Assembly: GCF_900104175.1 (NCBI RefSeq)
Contig: NZ_FNIX01000022.1
Coordinates: forward strand, 47,084 to 111,083
Direction of reading: 5' to 3'
Source: Lentzea jiangxiensis
Lineage (GTDB): Bacteria > Actinomycetota > Actinomycetes > Mycobacteriales > Pseudonocardiaceae
DNA length: 64,000 bases
Translations under genes and position numbers: made by a program
Notes under the pieces: model-generated
Told to the model about the DNA's origin: nothing
The model's database searches: none
Seen by the model: the letters and a program-made list of their open reading frames with translations, nothing else
Shown here: in pieces, positions 27,901 to 34,418 of the stretch
How the letters are laid out: each line of letters starts with the position of its first letter
Position numbering within the stretch: the stretch's first letter is position 1

Positions 27901-28395
27901 CCCGGACGGGTGCTTGCGGTCCGCGACCTCGGCGGTGCCGGAGACGATCGACGAGTGCTGGGTCATGGTCATGCCGAGCATCTGGTCCCACCACGGGAAC
28001 TGCTGCTCGATGTTCATGTCCGTGGCGTTGTGGATCGCCACCACGCCCCCGCCCCTGCGCACGTAGTTCTGCATGGCCGTGCGCTGCGCGGCGGTGTCCC
28101 ACACCATGCCCGACGTCTGCAGCATCACGATCACGTTGAACGTGGCGAGGGTGGTGTCGTTGAAGACCGACGCGTCCTCGGTCTTGGTCATCTCCCAGCC
28201 GCGTTGGGCGGCCAGCTGCTCCATCATCGTGATGCCCGCCGGGATGGAGTCGTGCCGGTACGCCCCTGCGGCGGTCTTGGTGAACAGCAGGACGTGCAGG
28301 CCGTGGGCCTGTGCCGGGGTGGTCGGCGTGACGAGTCCCATCACCACCAGGACACCGGTCAACACCGCCAGTAATCGCTTGAGTCTGCGTTGCAT
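24901..28395 (-). CDS. Secreted five-module protein: ThuA, glucose/sorbosone dehydrogenase, PKD, CBM6-like, ricin lectin
   Basis: This is a 1164-residue protein; ATG 28395 follows GGAGGAG. The signal peptide is 1-30 (cut after AQA). ThuA-like fold ~33-255 (LFTKTAAGAYRHDSIPAGIT, VVAIHNATDMN, ADESTYD, GFDHPISWC). The GSDH six-blade propeller spans ~265-695 (LDVAPDGRVFFSEYNGNLKI, ISVGDDTNPNGDSGGY, IYAMGFRNVFRFS, ADYGPDAGGDNANRGP, GNYGWPYC). PKD ~700-785 has TYRWTFGDGGTSTEPNPTHT. CBM6-like ~905-1030. A ricin B trefoil with three QxW-type repeats spans ~1042-1164. GSDH domains oxidise sugars with PQQ; ThuA proteins act in keto-sugar metabolism. It probably modifies plant or fungal oligosaccharides outside the cell. 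It is downstream of the isomerase gene 28428 (32-base gap) and shares its promoter. Confidence 0.88.
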   Translation of the reverse strand: MQRRLKRLLAVLTGVLVVMGLVTPTTPAQAHGLHVLLFTKTAAGAYRHDSIPAGITMMEQLAAQRGWEMTKTEDASVFNDTTLATFNVIVMLQTSGMVWDTAAQRTAMQNYVRRGGGVVAIHNATDMNIEQQFPWWDQMLGMTMTQHSSIVSGTAEVADRKHPSGAGLPDRWTRTEEWYNFNRSARGDVHVLVTADESTYDAGPSRMGFDHPISWCRNFEGGRVWATGMGHNASSYSEPLFRQHITGGVESAGGIVGADCGPTVWSSFQKVQLDNSTIAPSTLDVAPDGRVFFSEYNGNLKIYKPDTRTTVVAGTLSVYGQGQNSEDGLVGMALDPAFATNRWVYLNYSPSGSQEIARISRFTMNGDRLDMGSEKILLTLPASRKEEPGHTGGQLNFGPNGNLYISVGDDTNPNGDSGGYAPIDERPGRSLYDAQGTAANTNDLRGKILRIHPEADGTYTVPSGNMFAPGTAKTRPEIYAMGFRNVFRFSVHPATGVIYAADYGPDAGGDNANRGPAGLVEWNVIKSPGNYGWPYCVANNIAYNDWNFANNTSGPKFNCASPVNSSPNNTGLTTLPASRAADVWYGNGSNGNAFPEMGSSSGGEAPMAFPAYQYNANNPSPTKFPAYFDQTPFFGEWSRNRMWEFRLDSSGNLLKINNFLNNMSFASPMDAKFGPDGSMYLLTWGTGWDDNRPLPGSGLWRIDYTTTGERLPVAQAAATPPTGPAPLTVRFSSAGSSDPGGLPLTYRWTFGDGGTSTEPNPTHTYTASGRFNAQLTVTNSAGKIGSANVTVSVGNTEPVVRFTGPADGGMINFGDPVPYTLSVTDQEDGTIDCGKVAVQSNMGHDTHKHPIGSPMTGCSGTLQTTVDSGHQGLNVHVIGSAEYTDNGANGVPPLTGSAQVVLQPKQKQAEFYNGSSGVNIVSQAGAESGARVGDISNNDWISFKPVNFAGINQVSFRVSSPSGGGGTIELRAGSPTGTLIASSPVSSTGGSDTYASTPAVNVTAPAGTVELFAVFKTSSSTSFDLDSITYVGPGAGQPGGGTAKEIVGASGKCVDVNGASSTDGAKVQLWTCNSGANQKWTQNGTTLRSLDKCMEVSGNSQTDGAIVRLWSCNGSSGQNWTAQADGSIRNGTKCLDANGAGTADGTQLIIWSCHGGTNQRWTFR

Positions 28396-28427
28396 TGCCA
28401 CTCCTCCGGGGGTGGTGACGCGGTCGT

Positions 28428-29279
28428 CTAACGGGCGAGAGCGGCGGCGGCGGCGTGCAGGAAGGCCAGGCCTTCGACGGCGAGGGCGTCCGGGGAGTCG
28501 GCCAGCGGCCGCCAGATCGAGGCGGCGGTCGCGATGGCGGCGTTGTCCGGCGTGAACGACTCGATGCACAACGGACCGCGGTAGCCGGCATCGCCCAGGG
28601 CGCCCAGCAAGGCGGACCAGTCCTGGTGATCGCGACCCGGTGTACCGCGGTCGTTCGCGCACACCTGAACGTGCGCGATGTGTGAGCCGGCGGCGAGAAT
28701 CGCCTTCGCCGGCTGCGCTTCCTCGATGTTGAGGTGGTAGGTGTCGAGCGCCAGCCCGCACCCCTGCGCAGGCAGCCCGTCCAACGCCTCCAGCGCTTGG
28801 TCCACGGTGTTCAGCAGGCTCGTCTCGTACCGGTTCAGCGGCTCCACGGCGATGCGGACACCGCGCTGCGCCGCGTACTCGACGACGGGGCGGAGGTTCG
28901 CGCGCAGCTCGCGGTACACCCGCGGCCGGTCGTCGATGCGCCAGGTGCGGCCGACCGAGCTGTACGCGGGTCCCGCCGCGACCGGGCTGCCGACGATCGC
29001 CGCGACGTCCACGACCCGCCGCAGGTAGTCCTGGGTCTCCGCGACCGTGTCTGCCGCGACCAGCTCACGGCCCGGCGGCATGACGAGACAGACGGTGGCC
29101 CTGAGGTTCAACTCGGCCAGCAGGTCGGCGGCGCGGCGCGGGTCCCAGTCGCCTGGCTGCTCCACCGGCAGTTCGATGACGTCGAACCCCCACTCGCGAA
29201 CCTTCGGCGCGAGCGCGGCCAACCCGTCATCGGTGAGCGGTGACGTCCAAACCCATGTGTTGACGCCGATGTCCCACAT
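28428..29279 (-). CDS. Sugar-phosphate isomerase/epimerase (xylose-isomerase-like TIM barrel)
   Basis: The protein has 283 residues from ATG 29279, seven bases after the -10 box, hence probably leaderless. The barrel carries the metal-binding set VIELPVEQPGDW, VRIAVEPLNRYETSLLNTVD (Glu), GLALDTYHLNIEE (Asp/His), HIAHVQVCANDRGTPG (His) and PLCIESFTPDN (Glu). The nearest relatives in mind are D-psicose/tagatose 3-epimerase-like and ThuB-neighbourhood enzymes. There is no signal peptide, so it processes an imported sugar. Co-transcription with a ThuA/GSDH protein suggests a 3-keto-sugar route. It shares its promoter box with the ABC-ebo operon. Confidence 0.87.
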   Translation of the reverse strand: MWDIGVNTWVWTSPLTDDGLAALAPKVREWGFDVIELPVEQPGDWDPRRAADLLAELNLRATVCLVMPPGRELVAADTVAETQDYLRRVVDVAAIVGSPVAAGPAYSSVGRTWRIDDRPRVYRELRANLRPVVEYAAQRGVRIAVEPLNRYETSLLNTVDQALEALDGLPAQGCGLALDTYHLNIEEAQPAKAILAAGSHIAHVQVCANDRGTPGRDHQDWSALLGALGDAGYRGPLCIESFTPDNAAIATAASIWRPLADSPDALAVEGLAFLHAAAAALAR

Positions 29280-29327
29280 GCAGCTGAACGTAAGCCCGAC
29301 CATATGGCAGGGTCAATGCAAAAGTAG
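29280..29327 (-). promoter_or_regulatory. Leaderless promoter matching the ABC-ebo promoter
   Basis: On the minus strand TTGACC (29311-29316), an 18-base spacer and TACGTT (29287-29292) precede the isomerase ATG by seven bases. CTTTTG sits at 29319-29324. Spacer blocks GCCAT and GTCGG are in the same order as at 22815-22860. The ROK repressor gene ends 42 bases upstream, which makes ROK control likely. Confidence 0.75.
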
Positions 29328-29369
29328 TGCGCGAACGGACTAAATTATGGCTCTCCATGCCAAAAGCCG

Positions 29370-30572
29370 TCAGACCTCTCCAGTGGAGGTCGCGGAGACG
29401 ACCGCGCCGAGCCGTGCGTCCAGCACCTCCGGCGACAGCACGTGCTGCACGACCATTGCCGCGGCGCCCAGCACTCCGGCTGTCGCACCCGCCGTCGACG
29501 CGACGATCCTCAGGTTCTCCGTGGCCAGCGGCAGGGAGCGCCGGTAGATCGACTCGCGCACCCCCGCCAGCAGCATCTCCCCCGCCTCCGCCACCAGCCC
29601 GCCGATGACCACGAGTGACGGGTTGAACATGCTCACGCAGCCCGCGAGCACCTCGCCGATGTCCCTGCCCGCCTGCCGCACCACGCGGCTGGCCTCGAGG
29701 TTGCCGGACCGGACCAGGTGCACCACGTCGGCCGTCGAGTGCGCGGGGAGTCCCAGTCCTCTCAGCTTCGCCGCGAGCGCCGGTCCACCGGCGACCGCCT
29801 CCAGGCACCCGGTGTTGCCGCAGCGGCACAGCGCGTCCCCACCGTCGGGCGCCCGGATGTGCCCGAGGTCCCCCGCCGCACCCGCCGCGCCGCGGTGCAG
29901 CACGCCGTTGCTGATCAGACCCGCGCCGATGCCGGTCGCCGCTTTGATCACGATCATGTGCCGCACGTCGGGGTGCGAGGCGGTGTGCTCTCCCAGCGCC
30001 ATCAGGTTGACCTCGTTGTCGACCAGCACCGGTGCGCCGAACTCCGCCGCGATGACCGCCGGCACGTCGAACCCGTCCCAGCCCGGCATGATCGGCGGGC
30101 TGTTCAGCCGGCCGGTGGAGTGCTCGACCGGGCCCGGCAGGCCGATGCCCACACCGGCGATCTCCGCGGTGTCCACCTCACGCAGCAGCTCGCGCCAGGT
30201 CGTGACCAGGAGCTCGAGGACCGCCTCCGGTCCATCCGCGATGTCGAGACCGACCTGTTCTACGGCGAGCAACCGGCACCCGAGGTCGGCCACGGCGACC
30301 GTGGCGTGGGTCGCGCCCACCTCGGCCGCCAGCACGAGCTGCGCGCCGGGGTTGAACACGAACCGGCTCGCGGGACGCCCGCCGGTGAACTCCTCCGTGC
30401 CGCCTCCGGTCATCAGGCCGGCGGCCAGGAGCAGGTCCAGCCTCGCTCGCACGGTGGAGCGGGCGAGGCCGGTCGTGGTCACGATCTCCGCCCTGGTGCG
30501 CGGCCTGCCGTCCATCAGCAGGCGCAGCACGGCGCTCGGCGAACCGGAATCGATGCCATGGGTGCTCTCCAT
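29370..30572 (-). CDS. ROK-family transcriptional repressor
   Basis: The protein has 400 residues from ATG 30572. Residues ~15-75 form a winged HTH (LRLLMDGRPRTRAEI, TGLARSTVRARLDLL). The remainder is a sugar-kinase fold. It has the phosphate-loop-like AAEVGATHATVAVADLG, VDNEVNLMALGE, the ROK signature KAATGIGAGLISNGVLHRGA and the zinc motif CRCGNTGCLEA. Such proteins release DNA on binding a sugar or phospho-sugar. The gene lies directly upstream of the isomerase promoter in the same direction, so it is the prime candidate to read the box shared with the ABC-ebo operon. Confidence 0.92.
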   Translation of the reverse strand: MESTHGIDSGSPSAVLRLLMDGRPRTRAEIVTTTGLARSTVRARLDLLLAAGLMTGGGTEEFTGGRPASRFVFNPGAQLVLAAEVGATHATVAVADLGCRLLAVEQVGLDIADGPEAVLELLVTTWRELLREVDTAEIAGVGIGLPGPVEHSTGRLNSPPIMPGWDGFDVPAVIAAEFGAPVLVDNEVNLMALGEHTASHPDVRHMIVIKAATGIGAGLISNGVLHRGAAGAAGDLGHIRAPDGGDALCRCGNTGCLEAVAGGPALAAKLRGLGLPAHSTADVVHLVRSGNLEASRVVRQAGRDIGEVLAGCVSMFNPSLVVIGGLVAEAGEMLLAGVRESIYRRSLPLATENLRIVASTAGATAGVLGAAAMVVQHVLSPEVLDARLGAVVSATSTGEV

Positions 30573-30574
30573 CG

Positions 30575-30584
30575 GACAATTGTC
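30575..30584. promoter_or_regulatory. Possible autoregulatory palindrome before the ROK gene
   Basis: GACAATTGTC is a perfect 10-base palindrome ending three bases before the ROK start codon. Its left part also reads as a -10 box (GACAAT) for a leaderless message. A bound protein here would block transcription. The assignment rests on position only. Confidence 0.4.
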
Positions 30585-30662
30585 ACACTGCAACGAAAGG
30601 GCCGGGCTGAAAGCCGTGCTTGCGTGTGATCGTTGCCCGAACCCTCGATACCGGTGCCCAGG

Positions 30663-31373
30663 TCAGCCCGGCATGGCGGCCGTGTGCCGCGCGAACAGGG
30701 TGGCGTAGTCGCTCTCGAGCCCGGCCAGTGCCGTGCGCAGGGCGGGGAAGATCCAGCCGGTCGAGGACGACTCGTACCGGTCGAGTTTGGTGAGCAGGAG
30801 CAGCCTGGCCGACCCGGTGACGACGAGGGTGGCCCCGCTCGCGAGGACGCTGCCACCGAACGCCACCACCCTGGTGACGCCCTCGTAGCCGACGACACCG
30901 CGACCCGACCGGCCGACGCCCCGCAGGCTGAGGTAGCCCGAGCCGTTGCTGACGGTGGCTCTGGTCGTACAGCGCGTACTGCCGAGCAGCCCGTCGAGGG
31001 CGGTGTTGACGCTCAGCGTGGTGTTGACCGTCCGGCCGGGCGCCGGCAGCAGCTCATGGGCGATCACCTGGTCGGCTCTGGACGCGAAGACCCGGCGGAC
31101 CCAGGTGCCGTGCCCGTCGGTCCAGGTCGAGGTGACCTCGCCGGTGCGGGAGTCGGTGATCCGGCCGTAGCCGCCGACGGCGGTCATACCGGGACTGGAG
31201 ATCCGGAACTCGTAGGCGGGCCGGCAGAACCGGCCGGCCTCGAAGACCACCTTCTCCATCGCGGGCTCGCCGTACAGCACGGCACCGCATTCACCGTTGG
31301 CGGTGCGGAAGCCGTCCGTCCAGCGCGCGGCCGGGCTGGTGTCGTGGACCCTCGGCTCTGGTGTGCGCGTCAC
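30663..31373 (-). pseudogene. N-terminal domain of a GH95-like glycoside hydrolase, catalytic part missing
   Basis: There are 236 codons from GTG 31373, with GAAGGAG upstream. ARWTDGFRTANGECGAVLYG, then GEPAMEKVVFEAGRF, matches the first beta-sandwich of GH95 alpha-L-fucosidase/galactosidase proteins (WxxGxPxGNGxxGAMxxG). The frame stops at DYATLFARHTAAMPG, where GH95 enzymes continue for 500 more residues with the (alpha/alpha)6 barrel. No such sequence follows before the ROK gene. It is either a truncated, probably inactive gene or a domain kept on its own. It has no signal peptide. Confidence 0.65.
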
Positions 31374-31403
31374 ACGACTCCTTCGTCAGTGATGGGGTGG
31401 TCC

Positions 31404-31438
31404 TGAGTGCTTTCCGCCGCTGCGGCGGAAAGCACTCA
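31404..31438. terminator. Hairpin terminator, 16-bp perfect stem
   Basis: Arms 31404-31419 and 31423-31438 close a three-base loop, 10 bases beyond the GH54 gene stop on the minus strand. It is the strongest hairpin of the window and should end the 38997-31449 transcript. Confidence 0.85.
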
Positions 31439-31448
31439 CGACCGCTGA

Positions 31449-32972
31449 TCAGGTCAAGCTCCACTGCTGGTTGGACTGGCCGTTGCACGTCCACAGCTGG
31501 ACGAGCGCGCCGTTGGCCGTGGATGCGCCGGACACGTCCAGGCAAAGACCGGACTGCGCGCCGGTGATCGTGCCGTTGGCGTTGACGTTCCACTGCTGGT
31601 TGGACTGGCCGTTGCACGTCCAGATCGCCACCCTCGTGCCCGTGGTGGTCCCTTGGCCGTACGCGTCGAGACACCGCTGGGCGGTGCCGTCGAACACGGT
31701 CAGCTGACCCGACGCGGACCGGGCCCACTTCTGGCCCGCGCTGCCCGAGCAGTCCCAGATCCGGGTCTGCGTGCCCGCGGTGCCGTTCGGCGTCTCCAGG
31801 CACTTGCCCGCGCCCATCGCACGCACAGCGCCGCCGGGCACGGGCTGACTTCCGCCACCACCGCCGTACCCAGCAGCGATGATGTTGGCCTGCACGGCGT
31901 TCTCGGTCGCGTCGGACGGGTAGCCCGCGACCATCGCGCCCTCGTAGAAGGTGCCCGCGCTGAGGTTGGCACCGCCGTCGGGCTTGCAGCAGTCACCACC
32001 GCTGCCCAGGATGATGGCGCCCTGCTTCTTCATCGGGCTGTAGCCGGGCGGGAGCGAGCCGTCGTACAACGTGGTCAGACCGCCCGCCTGGGCGTTGCCG
32101 CCCTTGAGCGCGAACCGCGTGGTCCCGTTGTTCTTCAGGATCGCCGTGACGAACTTGTCCGTGAAAGCCCGCTGGTTCGGGTTCCACTGCTGGCTCCCGC
32201 CGGGGAACAGGCCCCATTCGAGATCCGCCTGGACCCACGGACCACGGCCGACGCACCCGCCGAACCAGCACTGCGTGCTGAAGTTGATCGCGTCCATCGC
32301 ACCGGCCGCGTCGGCTTTGCGGGTCGTCTCGCTGTTGCCGTAGTCGAAGCAGCAGCCGCTGTTGACGTGGGTGCCGCTGGTGACCATGTACATGCCCTCC
32401 GGCGCGGCGCCGGTCGGGACGCCGGTCCGGCTGCCGTCCCGCCAGTAGCTGTTGCCGGGGTTGATGTAGAGCGAGTACGCCTTGCTCTTGTCAGCACCCA
32501 TCACCAGCGACTCGGAGGTCGCGTTGGCGGGCCGGCTCTGCGGCGAGCCGGGCACCACGCTCGACCCCTGGTACCACAGGTCGTTCCCGCGCCCGGACTG
32601 GTCGTAGACCACCGTGATGACGCACGAGGTGCCGGCGCAGAACGTGTCCTGCGTCGCCGCGTTGGTGTTGCCTCCCACGGCCAGCAGCCCGATGTCCTTG
32701 CTGGTGTTGTCCGACGCGCGCCTGACTTGGTAGAGATTTCCGTTGTACGAACCGTAAAGCGCCCGCGTCGTGCTGTGTGCCGCGATACAGGGCGTACCAC
32801 CGGCGGCGTAGATGTCACACGGACCCGTGGTGGCCGCTACGGCGGGTGCCGCCGGGGTGGACCACGTCAGGGTGGCCGCGGACAACACGACCAGCGCCGC
32901 GGTGACCCGGATCCGAACCGCTGGTTTCGAACGCCACACACGCTTTGCCGAAGAGACAGGCGAAGGCTGCAT
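31449..32972 (-). CDS. Secreted GH54-type alpha-L-arabinofuranosidase with ricin lectin module
   Basis: This is a 507-residue protein; ATG 32972 follows AGGAGGTG. A long signal peptide (about 1-47) ends at AVAA. Residues ~50-375 are the GH54 catalytic (ArabFuran-catal) domain: GPCDIYAAGGTPCIAAHST, ALYGSYNGNLYQVRRASD, TFCAGTSCVITVVYDQSGRG with its vicinal cysteines, NSGCCFDYGNSET (GCCFDYG), QADLEWGLFPGG and GDCCKPDGGANLS. In place of the usual arabinose-binding CBM42, the C-terminus (~385-507) is a ricin-type trefoil. It removes arabinofuranose side chains from arabinan or arabinoxylan. It is the last gene before the strong terminator at 31404. Confidence 0.92.
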   Translation of the reverse strand: MQPSPVSSAKRVWRSKPAVRIRVTAALVVLSAATLTWSTPAAPAVAATTGPCDIYAAGGTPCIAAHSTTRALYGSYNGNLYQVRRASDNTSKDIGLLAVGGNTNAATQDTFCAGTSCVITVVYDQSGRGNDLWYQGSSVVPGSPQSRPANATSESLVMGADKSKAYSLYINPGNSYWRDGSRTGVPTGAAPEGMYMVTSGTHVNSGCCFDYGNSETTRKADAAGAMDAINFSTQCWFGGCVGRGPWVQADLEWGLFPGGSQQWNPNQRAFTDKFVTAILKNNGTTRFALKGGNAQAGGLTTLYDGSLPPGYSPMKKQGAIILGSGGDCCKPDGGANLSAGTFYEGAMVAGYPSDATENAVQANIIAAGYGGGGGSQPVPGGAVRAMGAGKCLETPNGTAGTQTRIWDCSGSAGQKWARSASGQLTVFDGTAQRCLDAYGQGTTTGTRVAIWTCNGQSNQQWNVNANGTITGAQSGLCLDVSGASTANGALVQLWTCNGQSNQQWSLT

Positions 32973-33070
32973 CGCACACCTCCTGGAAGGTCTGTCGCTG
33001 GGACGGACGAGCCACCGCAGGGTCCGGTCACACCGTGACCGGACCACGGCGTGACCGGCACCGGCCGGTG

Positions 33071-34396
33071 TCACTGGAACTGTGAGAAGAACCTCCAGAT
33101 CTCGACCTTGGTCCAAGTCCGGGCGCCGTCGTCACAACCGCACCCCTCCACTGGCGCGGGCGCGTGGCCACCGTCGAACGCGGCCCACTGCACCGGGAAC
33201 CCGGCCCGGCACGAGTAGGTGGTGGTGATGTGGGTCCTGCTGCCCGGTCCTGGCTCGCGCGGGTTCTGGGCGGCACAACCGTTGTTGCGGACGAACCGGT
33301 CGCGCAACGACCGTCCCGAACCGATTCCCAGCACGTTGTCGCTGATGCCGTGGATGCCGAAGTACGCGACGGGCTGACTCCCGCCGCTGCACCCGCTGAT
33401 CTCACCGCCGGAGATGACGGCGACCGCGCGGAAGACGTTCGGCCGCGCGCAGGCGAGGGCGTAGCTCATGCCACCGCCCCAGCTGAACCCCGTGGCGAAA
33501 CGCTGCGCCGGGTTGACGCACAGGTCGCCTTCGACGCGCCGGATCATGTCGTCGACGAACGTGACGTCCTCACCTCCGGAGTTGCCCCAGCCGTTGCCCA
33601 GGCCCTGCGGGGACACGAGGATCGCGCTGTTGTTCGACTGTTCCTGCTGCCCGTAGTACGCCCAGGTGGCACCGCTGCTTCCACCCGACGCCACATCGCC
33701 TGCCGTACCGCCGCGCCAGTGCAGACCGAAGATCAGCCGATAGCGGGTGCTGTTGTTGTAGTTGTCGGGAATCCTCAGGATGAAGCTGCGGCTCTTCCCC
33801 CCGCTTTGGATCGTGTGCGTACCGTTGCGCAGCGTCGGCGCCTTGCCGCACCCGCCACCGGGACCGGGTTCGCCTCCCGACAGCTTGACCATTTGCCACT
33901 GCTGGCTGGTACCGCCGTTGCCGGTGTTCTGGACGATGTCGGCGTTGTCCGCCGTCGAGGCTCCCCGCACGTCCAGCGCCTTGGCGCTGTGCCGGGCGAT
34001 CAGCCGCACGTGGCCGCTGTCCGCGTCGTCCGCGCGGAACTGCTGGTTCGTCCCGTTGTTCTCGCTCCATTGCACGACCGCCGCGTTGTCCGCGGTGGAC
34101 GCGCCGGAGACGTCGAGGACCTTGCCGGAGCTCCTGGACTTCAGCCGGTAATAGCCGCCGCCGGAGTCCATGAACTGCCACTGCTGGTTGGCACCGTCGT
34201 TGCGGGTCCACTGGATGATCCGCGCCCCGTCGCCGGACGACATCCCATCGACGTCCAGCGCCTTGCCGCTGTTGCGGTCGACGAGGACGTACCACGCGGT
34301 GGTGTCGATCGTGGCGGCCGAAGCCGACGGCTGGTCCACCGCCACGAGTGCGCTGACCGCGAGAACCGCGGCCACCGCGGCACCTGTGGATCTCAT
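33071..34396 (-). CDS. Secreted CE1/PHB-depolymerase-like esterase with N-terminal ricin lectin
   Basis: The protein has 441 residues, signal peptide ~1-27. Residues ~30-170 are a ricin-type trefoil (GKALDVDGMSSGDGARIIQW, then two more repeats). Residues ~190-441 form an alpha/beta-hydrolase of the feruloyl/acetylxylan esterase-PHB depolymerase group: IPDNYNNSTRYRLIFGLHWR, nucleophile elbow GFSWGGGMSYALA, HGISDNVLG (Asp) and AFDGGHAPAPVE (His). It probably removes feruloyl or acetyl groups from arabinoxylan, matching the neighbouring arabinofuranosidase. It is the only protein here with the lectin in front of the enzyme. Confidence 0.87.
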   Translation of the reverse strand: MRSTGAAVAAVLAVSALVAVDQPSASAATIDTTAWYVLVDRNSGKALDVDGMSSGDGARIIQWTRNDGANQQWQFMDSGGGYYRLKSRSSGKVLDVSGASTADNAAVVQWSENNGTNQQFRADDADSGHVRLIARHSAKALDVRGASTADNADIVQNTGNGGTSQQWQMVKLSGGEPGPGGGCGKAPTLRNGTHTIQSGGKSRSFILRIPDNYNNSTRYRLIFGLHWRGGTAGDVASGGSSGATWAYYGQQEQSNNSAILVSPQGLGNGWGNSGGEDVTFVDDMIRRVEGDLCVNPAQRFATGFSWGGGMSYALACARPNVFRAVAVISGGEISGCSGGSQPVAYFGIHGISDNVLGIGSGRSLRDRFVRNNGCAAQNPREPGPGSRTHITTTYSCRAGFPVQWAAFDGGHAPAPVEGCGCDDGARTWTKVEIWRFFSQFQ

Positions 34397-34418
34397 GACT
34401 CATCCCTTCCCGAGGCCA

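Noticed and set aside
28396..28761. Upstream extension of the ThuA/GSDH frame
   Set aside because: It overlaps the isomerase gene, and ATG 28395 has a perfect ribosome site and signal peptide.
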